NCBI GenBank assembly: GCA_030426445.1
Contig: JAUHYS010000121.1
Coordinates: forward strand, 1 to 6,543
DNA: 6,543 nucleotides
Origin: a bacterium
GTDB lineage: Bacteria; UBA10199; DSSB01
Direction of reading: 5' to 3'
Shown piece after piece: positions 1 through 6,346 of the stretch (its first letter is position 1; each line of letters begins with the position of its first letter). The position numbers were made by a program, and so were the translations under genes. Under the pieces are notes generated by a model. The model had not been told where the DNA came from, searched no databases, and saw nothing but the letters and a program-made list of their open reading frames with translations.

Positions 1-976
1 TTAATCTAGGTTTGAAAAACCAGGGGTTTAAAGGAGGAAAGGCATACCATTCGCTTTCAAGTTTGATTTCTTGCTCTCGATAGGAGGCAAACCAACTTAA
101 ACTTAAATTACTGCCATGACGCCCGATGCGATTATGTTTCCAGGCCCCGCGGACAATGACATACTCTTGGGTATCGAGTCCAAAACCAATGCGAATCTGT
201 TTGGGTTTGCCCGGATGAGTGCGCTGTAAGAGTTCGACACCGTCTTCTTGGCATCTCCAGGTAAAAAAGGTGCTTTGCAAAACGCCGTCTTCTTCGATTT
301 CCTGGCTGGTCAGGGTTAATAGATCGCTATTAAAAGGGAGCTCTAACTGAAAGGTATCGTAACGCCGCAAGGAACCGGTGTCCAGACCAGGAACCGATTC
401 CTGTAAAATAGAAGAGATATTTTGCTGGGGACCTGGGTCAACGTGGATTTCTACTTTTCCGGTTAAGATATCTGCACGCGACTTTAAAGTGGGGCAGGCA
501 TAGCCGTTGCGCTGAAGTTCGGCTTTTACCCAGCCTTCTAAGGCACTTAAAGAACCTGGTGTGAGCTTAGTCCCAATTGTTTTCCATCGACGTGTGACGT
601 CAATGAAATCGGGTGGGTTTCCAGTTAAAGTGACTTGAGTGATGTTGATAGTGGGCCCTGGATAAACTTTTAAAGTTTGCTTTTCTAATTCAAGGCGAGG
701 TTGAAAAAATCCACGGCCTTCCAGAAATGTCTTCATATGGTATTGCACTTGGGCAAGCGGTAGATGGCTCCAGGCTTCAACCTTTGGGTCGCCGCAAAGA
801 AAGTTTTTTTCGTTTTTAGTAAATTTAATTTCGGAGTGATGGATGAGTTTAACGCGATCAGGACAAATCCAAAAACGCTGCGCGGTTTTTTCTTCGGCTT
901 GAAGAAAAAAAAACGAAGTAAAACAGAAAATGAATTCTATTAAGAAAAAAAATAAATGGTTAAACTTTGATGGCAT
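1..976 (-). CDS. TamA-like Omp85 family outer-membrane assembly protein (3' end beyond window)
   Basis: The minus-strand frame is open from the ATG at 976-974 to the window edge (325 codons), with no stop, so the C-terminal part is missing. Residues 1-27 form a Phe-rich hydrophobic signal peptide with likely cleavage after LQA. Three POTRA-like stretches follow, at about 36-107, 109-183 and 184-254; the first two end in a PGP turn (107-109 and 181-183). From about residue 261 the sequence changes to the first Omp85 barrel strands: IRIGFGLDTQEY, then WKHNRIGRHGSNLSLS, closely resembling the TamA 'G-STD-G / NRRGH-L' region. Three POTRAs and a barrel starting near residue 260 match TamA rather than BamA, which has five. 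TamA works with TamB in outer-membrane protein or lipid transport; no tamB is visible, though it could lie to the left. A GGAG Shine-Dalgarno lies just upstream of the start. The family is confident; TamA orthology is probable. Confidence 0.85.
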   Translation of the reverse strand, partial: MPSKFNHLFFFLIEFIFCFTSFFFLQAEEKTAQRFWICPDRVKLIHHSEIKFTKNEKNFLCGDPKVEAWSHLPLAQVQYHMKTFLEGRGFFQPRLELEKQTLKVYPGPTINITQVTLTGNPPDFIDVTRRWKTIGTKLTPGSLSALEGWVKAELQRNGYACPTLKSRADILTGKVEIHVDPGPQQNISSILQESVPGLDTGSLRRYDTFQLELPFNSDLLTLTSQEIEEDGVLQSTFFTWRCQEDGVELLQRTHPGKPKQIRIGFGLDTQEYVIVRGAWKHNRIGRHGSNLSLSWFASYREQEIKLESEWYAFPPLNPWFFKPRL

Positions 977-999
977 TCCACTCCATTATTCTAATAAGT

Positions 1000-1039
1000 A
1001 ATCATATTTAATTATGAAAGATTATAAATAAATATGATT
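1000..1039. repeat. Long imperfect inverted repeat in the divergent promoter region
   Basis: The arms 1000-1015 and 1024-1039 are reverse complements over 16 positions with one mismatch (1011 against 1028), around an 8-base centre. The outer 11 bases (AATCATATTTA / TAAATATGATT) pair perfectly. It starts 24 bases upstream of the TamA-like start codon and overlaps a possible minus-strand -10 TATAAT (1026-1021), 17 bases from a weak -35 (TTCTTT, 1049-1044). No T-run terminator follows, so an operator or a 5'-leader hairpin fits better. The function is unknown. Confidence 0.55.
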
Positions 1040-1081
1040 CTTATAAAGAAGTATTTTTCTTTTAAAAAATACCCTAATCGC

Positions 1082-1095
1082 TATAACTTGTTATA
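1082..1095. promoter_or_regulatory. Perfect palindrome upstream of katG, candidate operator
   Basis: TATAAC-TT-GTTATA is a perfect 6-2-6 palindrome about 90 bases before the katG start. It lies a few bases upstream of a plausible katG -35, the usual place for an activator or repressor of a peroxide-response gene. It faintly resembles Fur/PerR-type AT-rich boxes, but its spacing fits neither the PerR nor the OxyR consensus, so no regulator is named. Confidence 0.35.
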
Positions 1096-1101
1096 ATATC
1101 G

Positions 1102-1129
1102 TAGACTCTTTTTTCTAATCTGCTATAGT
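1102..1129 (+). promoter_or_regulatory. Candidate sigma70-type promoter for katG
   Basis: TAGACT (1102-1107, four of six against TTGACA) and TATAGT (1124-1129, five of six against TATAAT) are separated by 16 bases. This would give a leader of about 50 bases before the katG Shine-Dalgarno (GAGGGG, from 1173). The whole region is AT-rich, so chance matches are likely. A second TATAAT at 1092-1097 has no convincing -35. Confidence 0.3.
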
Positions 1130-1185
1130 ATCTTAACTCTTTGTTAAAATTAATCTTTCTTTAAAAAAAATAGAGGGGAACCGTT

Positions 1186-3492
1186 ATGCTGAAAGCAAAG
1201 TTTTGTCTTGCCATCACTATGGTGTTGGCAATTGTACAAGCGTCCTGTACAGATTCAGAAACAAAAACAGAACCCGAAGAAAAGGCTGCAGTAGAGACTC
1301 CACCAGAAAAGCCAGTCGATGATGTAAAAGACGACTCTTCTAAAAAAGACTTTCCAGAAAATCGAGCTAAACCCAATCAATTTTGGTGGCCTGATCAACT
1401 CGATCTTCAACCCCTCCGCCAGCATGCAAATAAGTCAAATCCCATGGGATCGGATTTCGATTACGCTAAAGAGTTTTCAAGCCTCGATCTCAATGCGGTT
1501 AAAGAGGACATTAAAAAGGTTCTCACTGACTCTCAAGATTGGTGGCCAGCCGACTTTGGACACTACGGTCCCTTTTTTATTCGCATGGCTTGGCATAGCG
1601 CTGGAACCTATCGCACGATTGATGGGCGTGGTGGTGCTGGCGGCGGCCAACAACGCTTTGAACCGCTCAATAGCTGGCCGGATAATGCCAATTTAGATAA
1701 GGCTCGGCGTTTGCTTTGGCCCGTGAAGAAAAAATACGGCAAAAAAATTTCCTGGGCAGACCTCATGATATTGACAGGCAATGTGGCTCTAGAAGACATG
1801 GGTTTTAAAACTTTGGGTTTTGCCGGTGGACGTCAGGATGATTGGGAAGCCGATCTGGTTTACTGGGGGCCCGAAACTAAAATGTTGGACAATAAGAGAT
1901 ATCATGGAAAACGCGAACTAAAAAAGCCCTTTGGTGCGGTACAGATGGGACTCATTTATGTTAATCCCGAGGGGCCCGATGGCAAGCCCGACCCGCTCTT
2001 GGCTGCCAAAGACATTCGAGATACTTTTGGTCGCATGGCCATGAACGACGAAGAAACCGTGGCGTTAATTGCAGGTGGCCATACCTTTGGTAAATCTCAT
2101 GGCGCCGTCAAGCCTGATTGTTTAGGCCCTGAACCCGCAGCTGCAGGCTTAGAGGAACAGGGCTTTGGTTGGAAAAATAAATGTGGCAGCGGTAAAGGGC
2201 CGGACACCAATACCAGTAATTTAGAAGGCTCCTGGACAGGCAAGCCGACCGCTTGGAATAATCAATATCTAGAAAACCTCTTCAAGTATAATTGGGTGCA
2301 AACAAAAAGCCCGGGCGGCGGGACCCAATGGACTCCCGAAAATAAAGATGCCAAATTTGTCCCTGACGCCCATGACGCAAATAAGCGTCATGCTCCCATG
2401 ATGTACACAACCGACCTCGCTCTCAAATTTGATCCTAGCTATAAAAAAATCGCAGAGCGTTTTCGCGATGACCACGATGCCTTTGCTCTGGCCTTTGCCA
2501 AGGCCTGGTTTAAATTGACACATCGAGATATGGGGCCACGTAGACGTTATTTAGGCACACAGGTTCCCAAAGAATCCTATGCCTGGCAAGACCCGATTCC
2601 CGAGCTGGATTATAAACTTGTTGAATACAACGATATCAACGCGCTTAAAAAGAAAATTTTGGATTCGGGTTTGACCGTTCCAGAGCTGGTGCGCACGGCC
2701 TGGGCAGCGGCCTCTTCTTACCGTGGCACTGACGGACGGGGTGGGGCGAATGGAGGCCGGCTACGTCTTGCTCCCCAAAAGGACTGGAAGGTCAATAACC
2801 CAGCAGAACTTAACAAAGTGCTTAAAAGTCTTGAGACGATTCAAAATGAATTTAACCTTGCTCAAACAGATGGAAAAAAAGTTTCGCTGGCTGACCTGAT
2901 TGTTTTAGGAGGAGCGGCAGCCGTTGAAAAAGCTGCAAGTGATGCGGGGCACACAGGCATTCAGGTTCCTTTTAGCCCTGGACGTACCGATGCCTCTCAA
3001 GAGCAGACGGAGGCAAGCTCTTTTGCTCATCTAGAGCCCAAAGCGGATGGCTTTCGCAATTACTTTGATGCGAAGAATAATATACGCTCACCTACAGAAA
3101 TGTTGGTGGATCGAGCGGATATGTTGACTTTAAGTGTGCCAGAAATGACGGTTTTAGTGGGTGGTATGAGGGCTCTTAATGCCAATGTACAACAATCCCA
3201 ACAGGGCGTTTTTACAAAAACTCCTGGCACTTTGACGAACGATTTCTTTGTCAACTTACTGGACATGTCAACAGAATGGAAAAAATCCTCCCAAGCCGAA
3301 GGTCTTTACGAAGGCCATGATCGCGAGAGCAAAGAATTGAAATGGACGGCCACACCCGTGGATCTTATCTTTGGGTCCCATGCCGAATTGCGAGCTGTCG
3401 CAGAAGTCTATGCTGCGGATGATGGCAAAGCCAAGTTTGTGCAGGATTTTGTTAAAGCATGGAGTAAAGTCATGGAGTTGGATCGGATTTAG
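1186..3492 (+). CDS. katG: Catalase-peroxidase KatG with N-terminal export/lipoprotein signal
   Basis: A 768-residue bifunctional haem catalase-peroxidase that degrades hydrogen peroxide. The distal haem pocket is R133, W136 and H137 (RMAWHSAGTYR). W136, Y258 (GLIYVNP) and M284 (GRMAMND) are placed to form the Met-Tyr-Trp adduct needed for catalase activity. The proximal haem ligand is H299 (GGHTFGKSHG) with W350 and D410, and the mobile arginine is R447 (THRDMGP). All sit at a constant +29 offset from Mycobacterium tuberculosis numbering. The degenerate C-terminal duplicate domain is present (about 480-768; TAWAAASSYRGTDGRGG), so the gene is full length. Unlike cytosolic KatG, residues 1-20 form a hydrophobic signal ending VQAS-C21, followed by an acidic, Lys- and Pro-rich linker to about 60. 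This predicts a periplasmic or lipid-anchored enzyme like the periplasmic KatG/KatP group. The start has a GAGGGG Shine-Dalgarno 9 bases upstream. The transmembrane start is divergent from the TamA-like gene. Confidence 0.97.
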   Translation: MLKAKFCLAITMVLAIVQASCTDSETKTEPEEKAAVETPPEKPVDDVKDDSSKKDFPENRAKPNQFWWPDQLDLQPLRQHANKSNPMGSDFDYAKEFSSLDLNAVKEDIKKVLTDSQDWWPADFGHYGPFFIRMAWHSAGTYRTIDGRGGAGGGQQRFEPLNSWPDNANLDKARRLLWPVKKKYGKKISWADLMILTGNVALEDMGFKTLGFAGGRQDDWEADLVYWGPETKMLDNKRYHGKRELKKPFGAVQMGLIYVNPEGPDGKPDPLLAAKDIRDTFGRMAMNDEETVALIAGGHTFGKSHGAVKPDCLGPEPAAAGLEEQGFGWKNKCGSGKGPDTNTSNLEGSWTGKPTAWNNQYLENLFKYNWVQTKSPGGGTQWTPENKDAKFVPDAHDANKRHAPMMYTTDLALKFDPSYKKIAERFRDDHDAFALAFAKAWFKLTHRDMGPRRRYLGTQVPKESYAWQDPIPELDYKLVEYNDINALKKKILDSGLTVPELVRTAWAAASSYRGTDGRGGANGGRLRLAPQKDWKVNNPAELNKVLKSLETIQNEFNLAQTDGKKVSLADLIVLGGAAAVEKAASDAGHTGIQVPFSPGRTDASQEQTEASSFAHLEPKADGFRNYFDAKNNIRSPTEMLVDRADMLTLSVPEMTVLVGGMRALNANVQQSQQGVFTKTPGTLTNDFFVNLLDMSTEWKKSSQAEGLYEGHDRESKELKWTATPVDLIFGSHAELRAVAEVYAADDGKAKFVQDFVKAWSKVMELDRI

Positions 3493-3525
3493 ATTAGTTT
3501 AATTTTCATAGAAGCTAAATCTAAA
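3488..3525 (+). repeat. Weak hairpin at the katG stop codon
   Basis: TTTAGAT (3488-3494) and ATCTAAA (3519-3525) are reverse complements and span the katG stop codon. The stem can be extended by three pairs with one bulged A. The stem is AT-only except for one or two pairs, and it is followed by an A-run, not a T-run. It is therefore a poor intrinsic terminator for katG and may only mark the transcript end. Confidence 0.25.
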
Positions 3526-3566
3526 AAAACTGAGTAAAAATACAACTCAATTTATTTTTAATATTA

Positions 3567-4142
3567 ATGAGAATTTCATTAGAACAAGAAATTAAAAATT
3601 GTACGCTTTGTAAAAAATATTTACCCTACAAACCAAAACCTATTTTTCAATTTTCAAGAGAATCCAAAATCTTGATTATTGGCCAAGCTCCGGGTTTACA
3701 AGCACATCATTCAGGAATTCCTTGGGATGATAAAAGCGGAGATAGACTTCGAGATTGGTTAGGTGTGACGAGTGAGCAATTCTATAACCCTTCTTTATTT
3801 GCTTTGGTTCCGATGGGATTTTGTTATCCAGGGAAAGGTCGAAGTGGTGACCTTCCTCCTCGGCCTGAATGCGCTTCAACTTGGCTAGACTCAATCAAAC
3901 AGTACCTCCAAGAGATTAAACTTGAAATATACATTGGGAAATATTCATGTGATTATCATTTTGGGAAATATTCCACTCTAACAGCTTTGATTAAAGAGCA
4001 AAGTGATTTAACAAAAAATAAAGTTGTTTTAGTCCATCCTTCCCCTCGAAATAATATTTGGCTAGCTAAAAACTCTTGGTTTGAAAATGAGGTTTTAAAA
4101 GGTCTGAAAAAAAGAGTGCAGCAGATCTCCAGGCTGAGTTGA
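3567..4142 (+). CDS. Uracil-DNA glycosylase family protein (COG1573-like)
   Basis: A 191-residue member of the uracil-DNA glycosylase superfamily, which removes deaminated or damaged bases from DNA in the cytoplasm. Motif I is GQAPG (39-43), followed by the characteristic H-SGIPWDDKSGDRLRDWLG stretch (48-66). The region LVPMGFCYPGKGRSGDLPPR (80-99) and motif II HPSPRN (157-162) complete the fold's signatures. Cysteines C12, C15, C86 and C102 have the spacing of the 4Fe-4S ligands in family 4 enzymes. It departs from classical family 4 at motif I (Gln for Glu at position 40) and at the base-stacking position (Trp53 for Phe). It matches a widespread conserved group annotated only as 'uracil-DNA glycosylase family protein', so substrate range is uncertain. 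No Shine-Dalgarno is visible before the ATG at 3567, which lies in a very AT-rich leader 74 bases after katG. The gene is visibly more AT-rich than katG. Confidence 0.88.
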   Translation: MRISLEQEIKNCTLCKKYLPYKPKPIFQFSRESKILIIGQAPGLQAHHSGIPWDDKSGDRLRDWLGVTSEQFYNPSLFALVPMGFCYPGKGRSGDLPPRPECASTWLDSIKQYLQEIKLEIYIGKYSCDYHFGKYSTLTALIKEQSDLTKNKVVLVHPSPRNNIWLAKNSWFENEVLKGLKKRVQQISRLS

Positions 4143-4177
4143 TTTGAACTTCGCAAATTACTTTTTTTATTTTTTTA
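4142..4177 (+). terminator. Possible intrinsic terminator after the glycosylase gene
   Basis: ATTTG (4142-4146) and CAAAT (4154-4158) can form a 5-pair stem with a 7-base loop. It is followed by two T-runs of seven each (4162-4168 and 4171-4177). The T-tract is good but the stem is weak. It lies between convergent genes and overlaps the stop codon of the minus-strand His-rich gene. There is no equivalent T-run in the minus direction. Confidence 0.4.
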
Positions 4178-4889
4178 GCTCTTTACGTCCGCTAATTCGG
4201 ATCATCCCTCCCCAGGTTCTACTTTGTAATGATCTGGAGTTATGCTGGACGGGTAAAGCATTTAAACCGACTTGAGGGCAAAAGGAGACAGACAGTCGTC
4301 TACCAACTTCAAGACAGGCCATCAGGTTGAGATGAACTCCAAATCCGGTAAAAGGGATTGGAGCAAAATTGCCGGGGAACAAGACTGATTTAGAAATCAG
4401 TGTTTGTGGACCAAAATTGAGGTAAAACGCTAGGCTTACCTTTTTCCAAAGTTTGGCAATGCCAACATCAGCTGTTACAATAGCTTGGTGAAATTCACTT
4501 TTAAATTCTTTTTTGTGAGAAGCTAAGTAGCTGTAGTGCAGCGATGTGCCTACTTTAAAGCCTGCTGAGTGTTTGATCCACTGCTTGCCAACTCCCAAAA
4601 ATAGTTTCGGACCAAAGTGCCCATGTGAATTGAGATTAGAGTAAGCGAATCCTAAAGCTCCATCCCAATAAAAATATTTTGGTAAGGGTTTTGAGTGCTC
4701 TTCATGATTATGATCATGTTCATCACGGTTACCATAACCATGACCTTTTTGCACCCTCTGACTTTCTTGACCATGATGCTCTTTTAATTCATGGTTTTCC
4801 TTGTCGTGCTGTTCTTTAGGCTTCTGGATTTTGTGTTCATGACTATGGAGGTCCGGTACTAAATAAGGCTTAAAACGAATTTTTGTCAT
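4167..4889 (-). CDS. His-rich protein with beta-barrel-like C-terminal region, unknown function
   Basis: A 240-residue protein that I do not recognise as a named family. Residues 15-65 contain 12 histidines among Glu, Lys and Gln (HSHEH, HH, HDHNHEEH), a pattern typical of metal-binding segments. Residues about 71-234 alternate polar and hydrophobic residues with Gly and aromatic positions (DGALGFAYSNL, GPKLFLGVGKQW, AGFKVGTSLHYSYLA, VSLAFYLNFG, GFGVHLNLMACLEV). This resembles a small outer-membrane barrel of about eight strands. However, no hydrophobic signal peptide is present: the N-terminus is MTKIRFKPYLVPDLHS. The in-frame stop at 4958-4956 leaves no upstream ATG, GTG or TTG. The start is supported by AAGGAA (4901-4896), six bases before an ATG that overlaps the preceding stop as ATGA, so translation is probably coupled. 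It is the last gene of the operon. Envelope metal binding is inference. Confidence 0.72.
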   Translation of the reverse strand: MTKIRFKPYLVPDLHSHEHKIQKPKEQHDKENHELKEHHGQESQRVQKGHGYGNRDEHDHNHEEHSKPLPKYFYWDGALGFAYSNLNSHGHFGPKLFLGVGKQWIKHSAGFKVGTSLHYSYLASHKKEFKSEFHQAIVTADVGIAKLWKKVSLAFYLNFGPQTLISKSVLFPGNFAPIPFTGFGVHLNLMACLEVGRRLSVSFCPQVGLNALPVQHNSRSLQSRTWGGMIRISGRKELKK

Positions 4890-6346
4890 AATTTTTTCCT
4901 TCGGTAAAACAATTTTAAAGAAAGTAACCCTATACTTAAAGTCCAGAGAGTTACTTCAGGTTTCATGTTAGAGTTTTTTGCTAATTGGCAGCCACTTGAT
5001 CCGTACTCAAAATAAGAATAACTTATTTCGCTATGGTCATTATGGTCCGACTCATGATTTGACTCTTCTCCTTCATCTATAGCATCTTCAGGGTCATCTC
5101 CTTCTGGGTCCTCAGGTGGGTCCTCTGGAGGTTGGGGCTCACAATTGGCTTCATCTTGAATGCCTGGATCCGGATTGAGCGGACAAACATCACAAACATC
5201 TCCAATGCTATCTCCGTCGCTGTCTAGGTTTTCTTCGTCAGGAACGTATGGGCAATAGTCATCAAAATCTGGGATACCATCCTCATCAGAATCTTTAGGT
5301 GGAGGGTTATTCAAAGGGAGATCATTATTATAAGGGTCGCAGACGTCTCCGATACCATCCTCATCTTGATCTTCTTGGTCAGGGTTAGGAATATGAGGAC
5401 AATTATCCGTAATATCATCTATTGAGTCTCCATCGCTATCGGGGAGGCCTTCCTCGCAAGGTCCTTGCATGGGGTTATAAATAGTGGGGCAATTGTCCTC
5501 AAAATCTAATACTCCATCCTCATCGGAATCTTCGCAAAAATCGCCGGGTGGCCCTCCATAGTTGTTTTCTTGGCTTGGATTGGGCACATCCGGGCAATTG
5601 TCCTTAAAATCTAATACTCCATCCTCATCGGAGTCTTCGCAATGATCGCCGAGTGGCCCTCCATAGTTATTTTCTTGGCCGGGATTTTCAACGTTGGGAC
5701 AATTGTCACAAGCATCACCTAAATGATCCGGGTCTGAGTTAGCTTGATCCGCATTGGCCACTGTGGGGCAGTTATCCGGAGCTGGACAGTCTTCGCAGTC
5801 TTCATCATACTTACTGCAAATAGCATCTTCATCGGGATTATCCCCGCTGGTAGAAATGATTTTAATATCGGATATTTCAGCCAAACTACCACCTTGCCCA
5901 ATAATAATTGCATCCTGGCAACGCTTCGTTTTAAATTCCCAGCCTGTTAATTTGACATTGGGAGACCTGATTTTAAGAAGGGCTTGACCTGGAGCTAGCA
6001 TGAGGCCGTCGATAGTTGATTTGGAATTACCAACGTTGCCTTTTAAGACAAGGCCAAAGTCATCTGTATTTTCATCTGCATCGTTGGGTTGGAATGGACC
6101 GATGGTATTTTCTAGCTTAAATGATTGTACAGGAAAGACTTCTATTTTTTCACGGCATTGCCTGAGATCAGGGTCACTATGACTAAAGGTCGCAAAGGCA
6201 GCTGCCAAGCTATAAGGAGTTGACTCGTCTAGTGAATCGTTTGTAACTTTACAATTCCATTCGTAGTTGGCCCAAACTGCAGTCTGGATGAAACAAGATA
6301 AGAACAGCAAGATAAAAGCTACTTTGAATTGAGTGATGGTTTTCAT
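4886..6346 (-). CDS. Exported TSP3-repeat calcium-binding surface protein with C-terminal sorting signal
   Basis: A 486-residue exported protein. Residues 1-26 are a signal peptide (cleavage after TAVWA). About 27-165 resembles a short parallel beta-helix of the pectin-lyase-like type (STIDGLML, SPNVKLTGWEFKT, AEISDIKIIS). Residues 190-390 hold thrombospondin type 3 repeats, with repeated DSDEDG / DSDGD calcium loops and DNCP elements. Some of these, at 216-285, are a near-identical tandem pair. A Pro/Glu/Asp-rich tail follows (402-438), ending in a His cluster (431-440). The C-terminus has GSSGCQL (449-455), a hydrophobic stretch from 465 and a basic RRKK end (482-485), the layout of MYXO-CTERM-type sorting signals that are processed and anchored through the Cys. 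The start has AGGA six bases upstream and overlaps the previous stop as ATGA. The stop overlaps the next start in the same way. Family type is confident; ligand or partner is unknown. Confidence 0.9.
   Translation of the reverse strand: MKTITQFKVAFILLFLSCFIQTAVWANYEWNCKVTNDSLDESTPYSLAAAFATFSHSDPDLRQCREKIEVFPVQSFKLENTIGPFQPNDADENTDDFGLVLKGNVGNSKSTIDGLMLAPGQALLKIRSPNVKLTGWEFKTKRCQDAIIIGQGGSLAEISDIKIISTSGDNPDEDAICSKYDEDCEDCPAPDNCPTVANADQANSDPDHLGDACDNCPNVENPGQENNYGGPLGDHCEDSDEDGVLDFKDNCPDVPNPSQENNYGGPPGDFCEDSDEDGVLDFEDNCPTIYNPMQGPCEEGLPDSDGDSIDDITDNCPHIPNPDQEDQDEDGIGDVCDPYNNDLPLNNPPPKDSDEDGIPDFDDYCPYVPDEENLDSDGDSIGDVCDVCPLNPDPGIQDEANCEPQPPEDPPEDPEGDDPEDAIDEGEESNHESDHNDHSEISYSYFEYGSSGCQLAKNSNMKPEVTLWTLSIGLLSLKLFYRRKKL
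5492..5701 (-). repeat. Tandem 105-base duplication inside the TSP3 region
   Basis: Two head-to-tail units, 5597-5701 (residues 216-250) and 5492-5596 (residues 251-285), share CEDSDEDGVLDF and the QENNYGGP--GD core. Most bases agree over the first roughly 88 positions, including silent sites; divergence is concentrated in the last 16. The neighbouring repeats are much less alike. This indicates a fairly recent in-frame duplication of one 35-residue TSP3 unit. Confidence 0.85.

Noticed and set aside
1082..1095. Assignment of the katG palindrome to OxyR, Fur or PerR
   Set aside because: Spacing and bases do not fit these consensus sites well enough to name a regulator.
1161..1376. Open frame on the minus strand over the katG start
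   Set aside because: It lies antisense to the signal and linker of a certain gene, is Ser/Phe-rich low-complexity sequence, and has no Shine-Dalgarno or family resemblance.
1424..1799. Short open frames on both strands inside katG
   Set aside because: They are shadows of the katG reading frame with no recognisable domains.
4384..4401. Palindrome ACTGATTT-AG-AAATCAGT
   Set aside because: It is a perfect 8-base-arm inverted repeat but lies well inside a coding region with no promoter nearby, so chance is the simplest explanation.
5180..5780. Repeated DNA blocks as a possible CRISPR array
   Set aside because: The repeats are coding, in frame, variable and directly adjoining, and encode TSP3 calcium loops; no constant repeat with unique spacers exists.
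5719..6182. Several short open frames antisense or out of frame within the TSP3 gene
   Set aside because: They overlap a strongly supported coding region and their composition mirrors its repeats.
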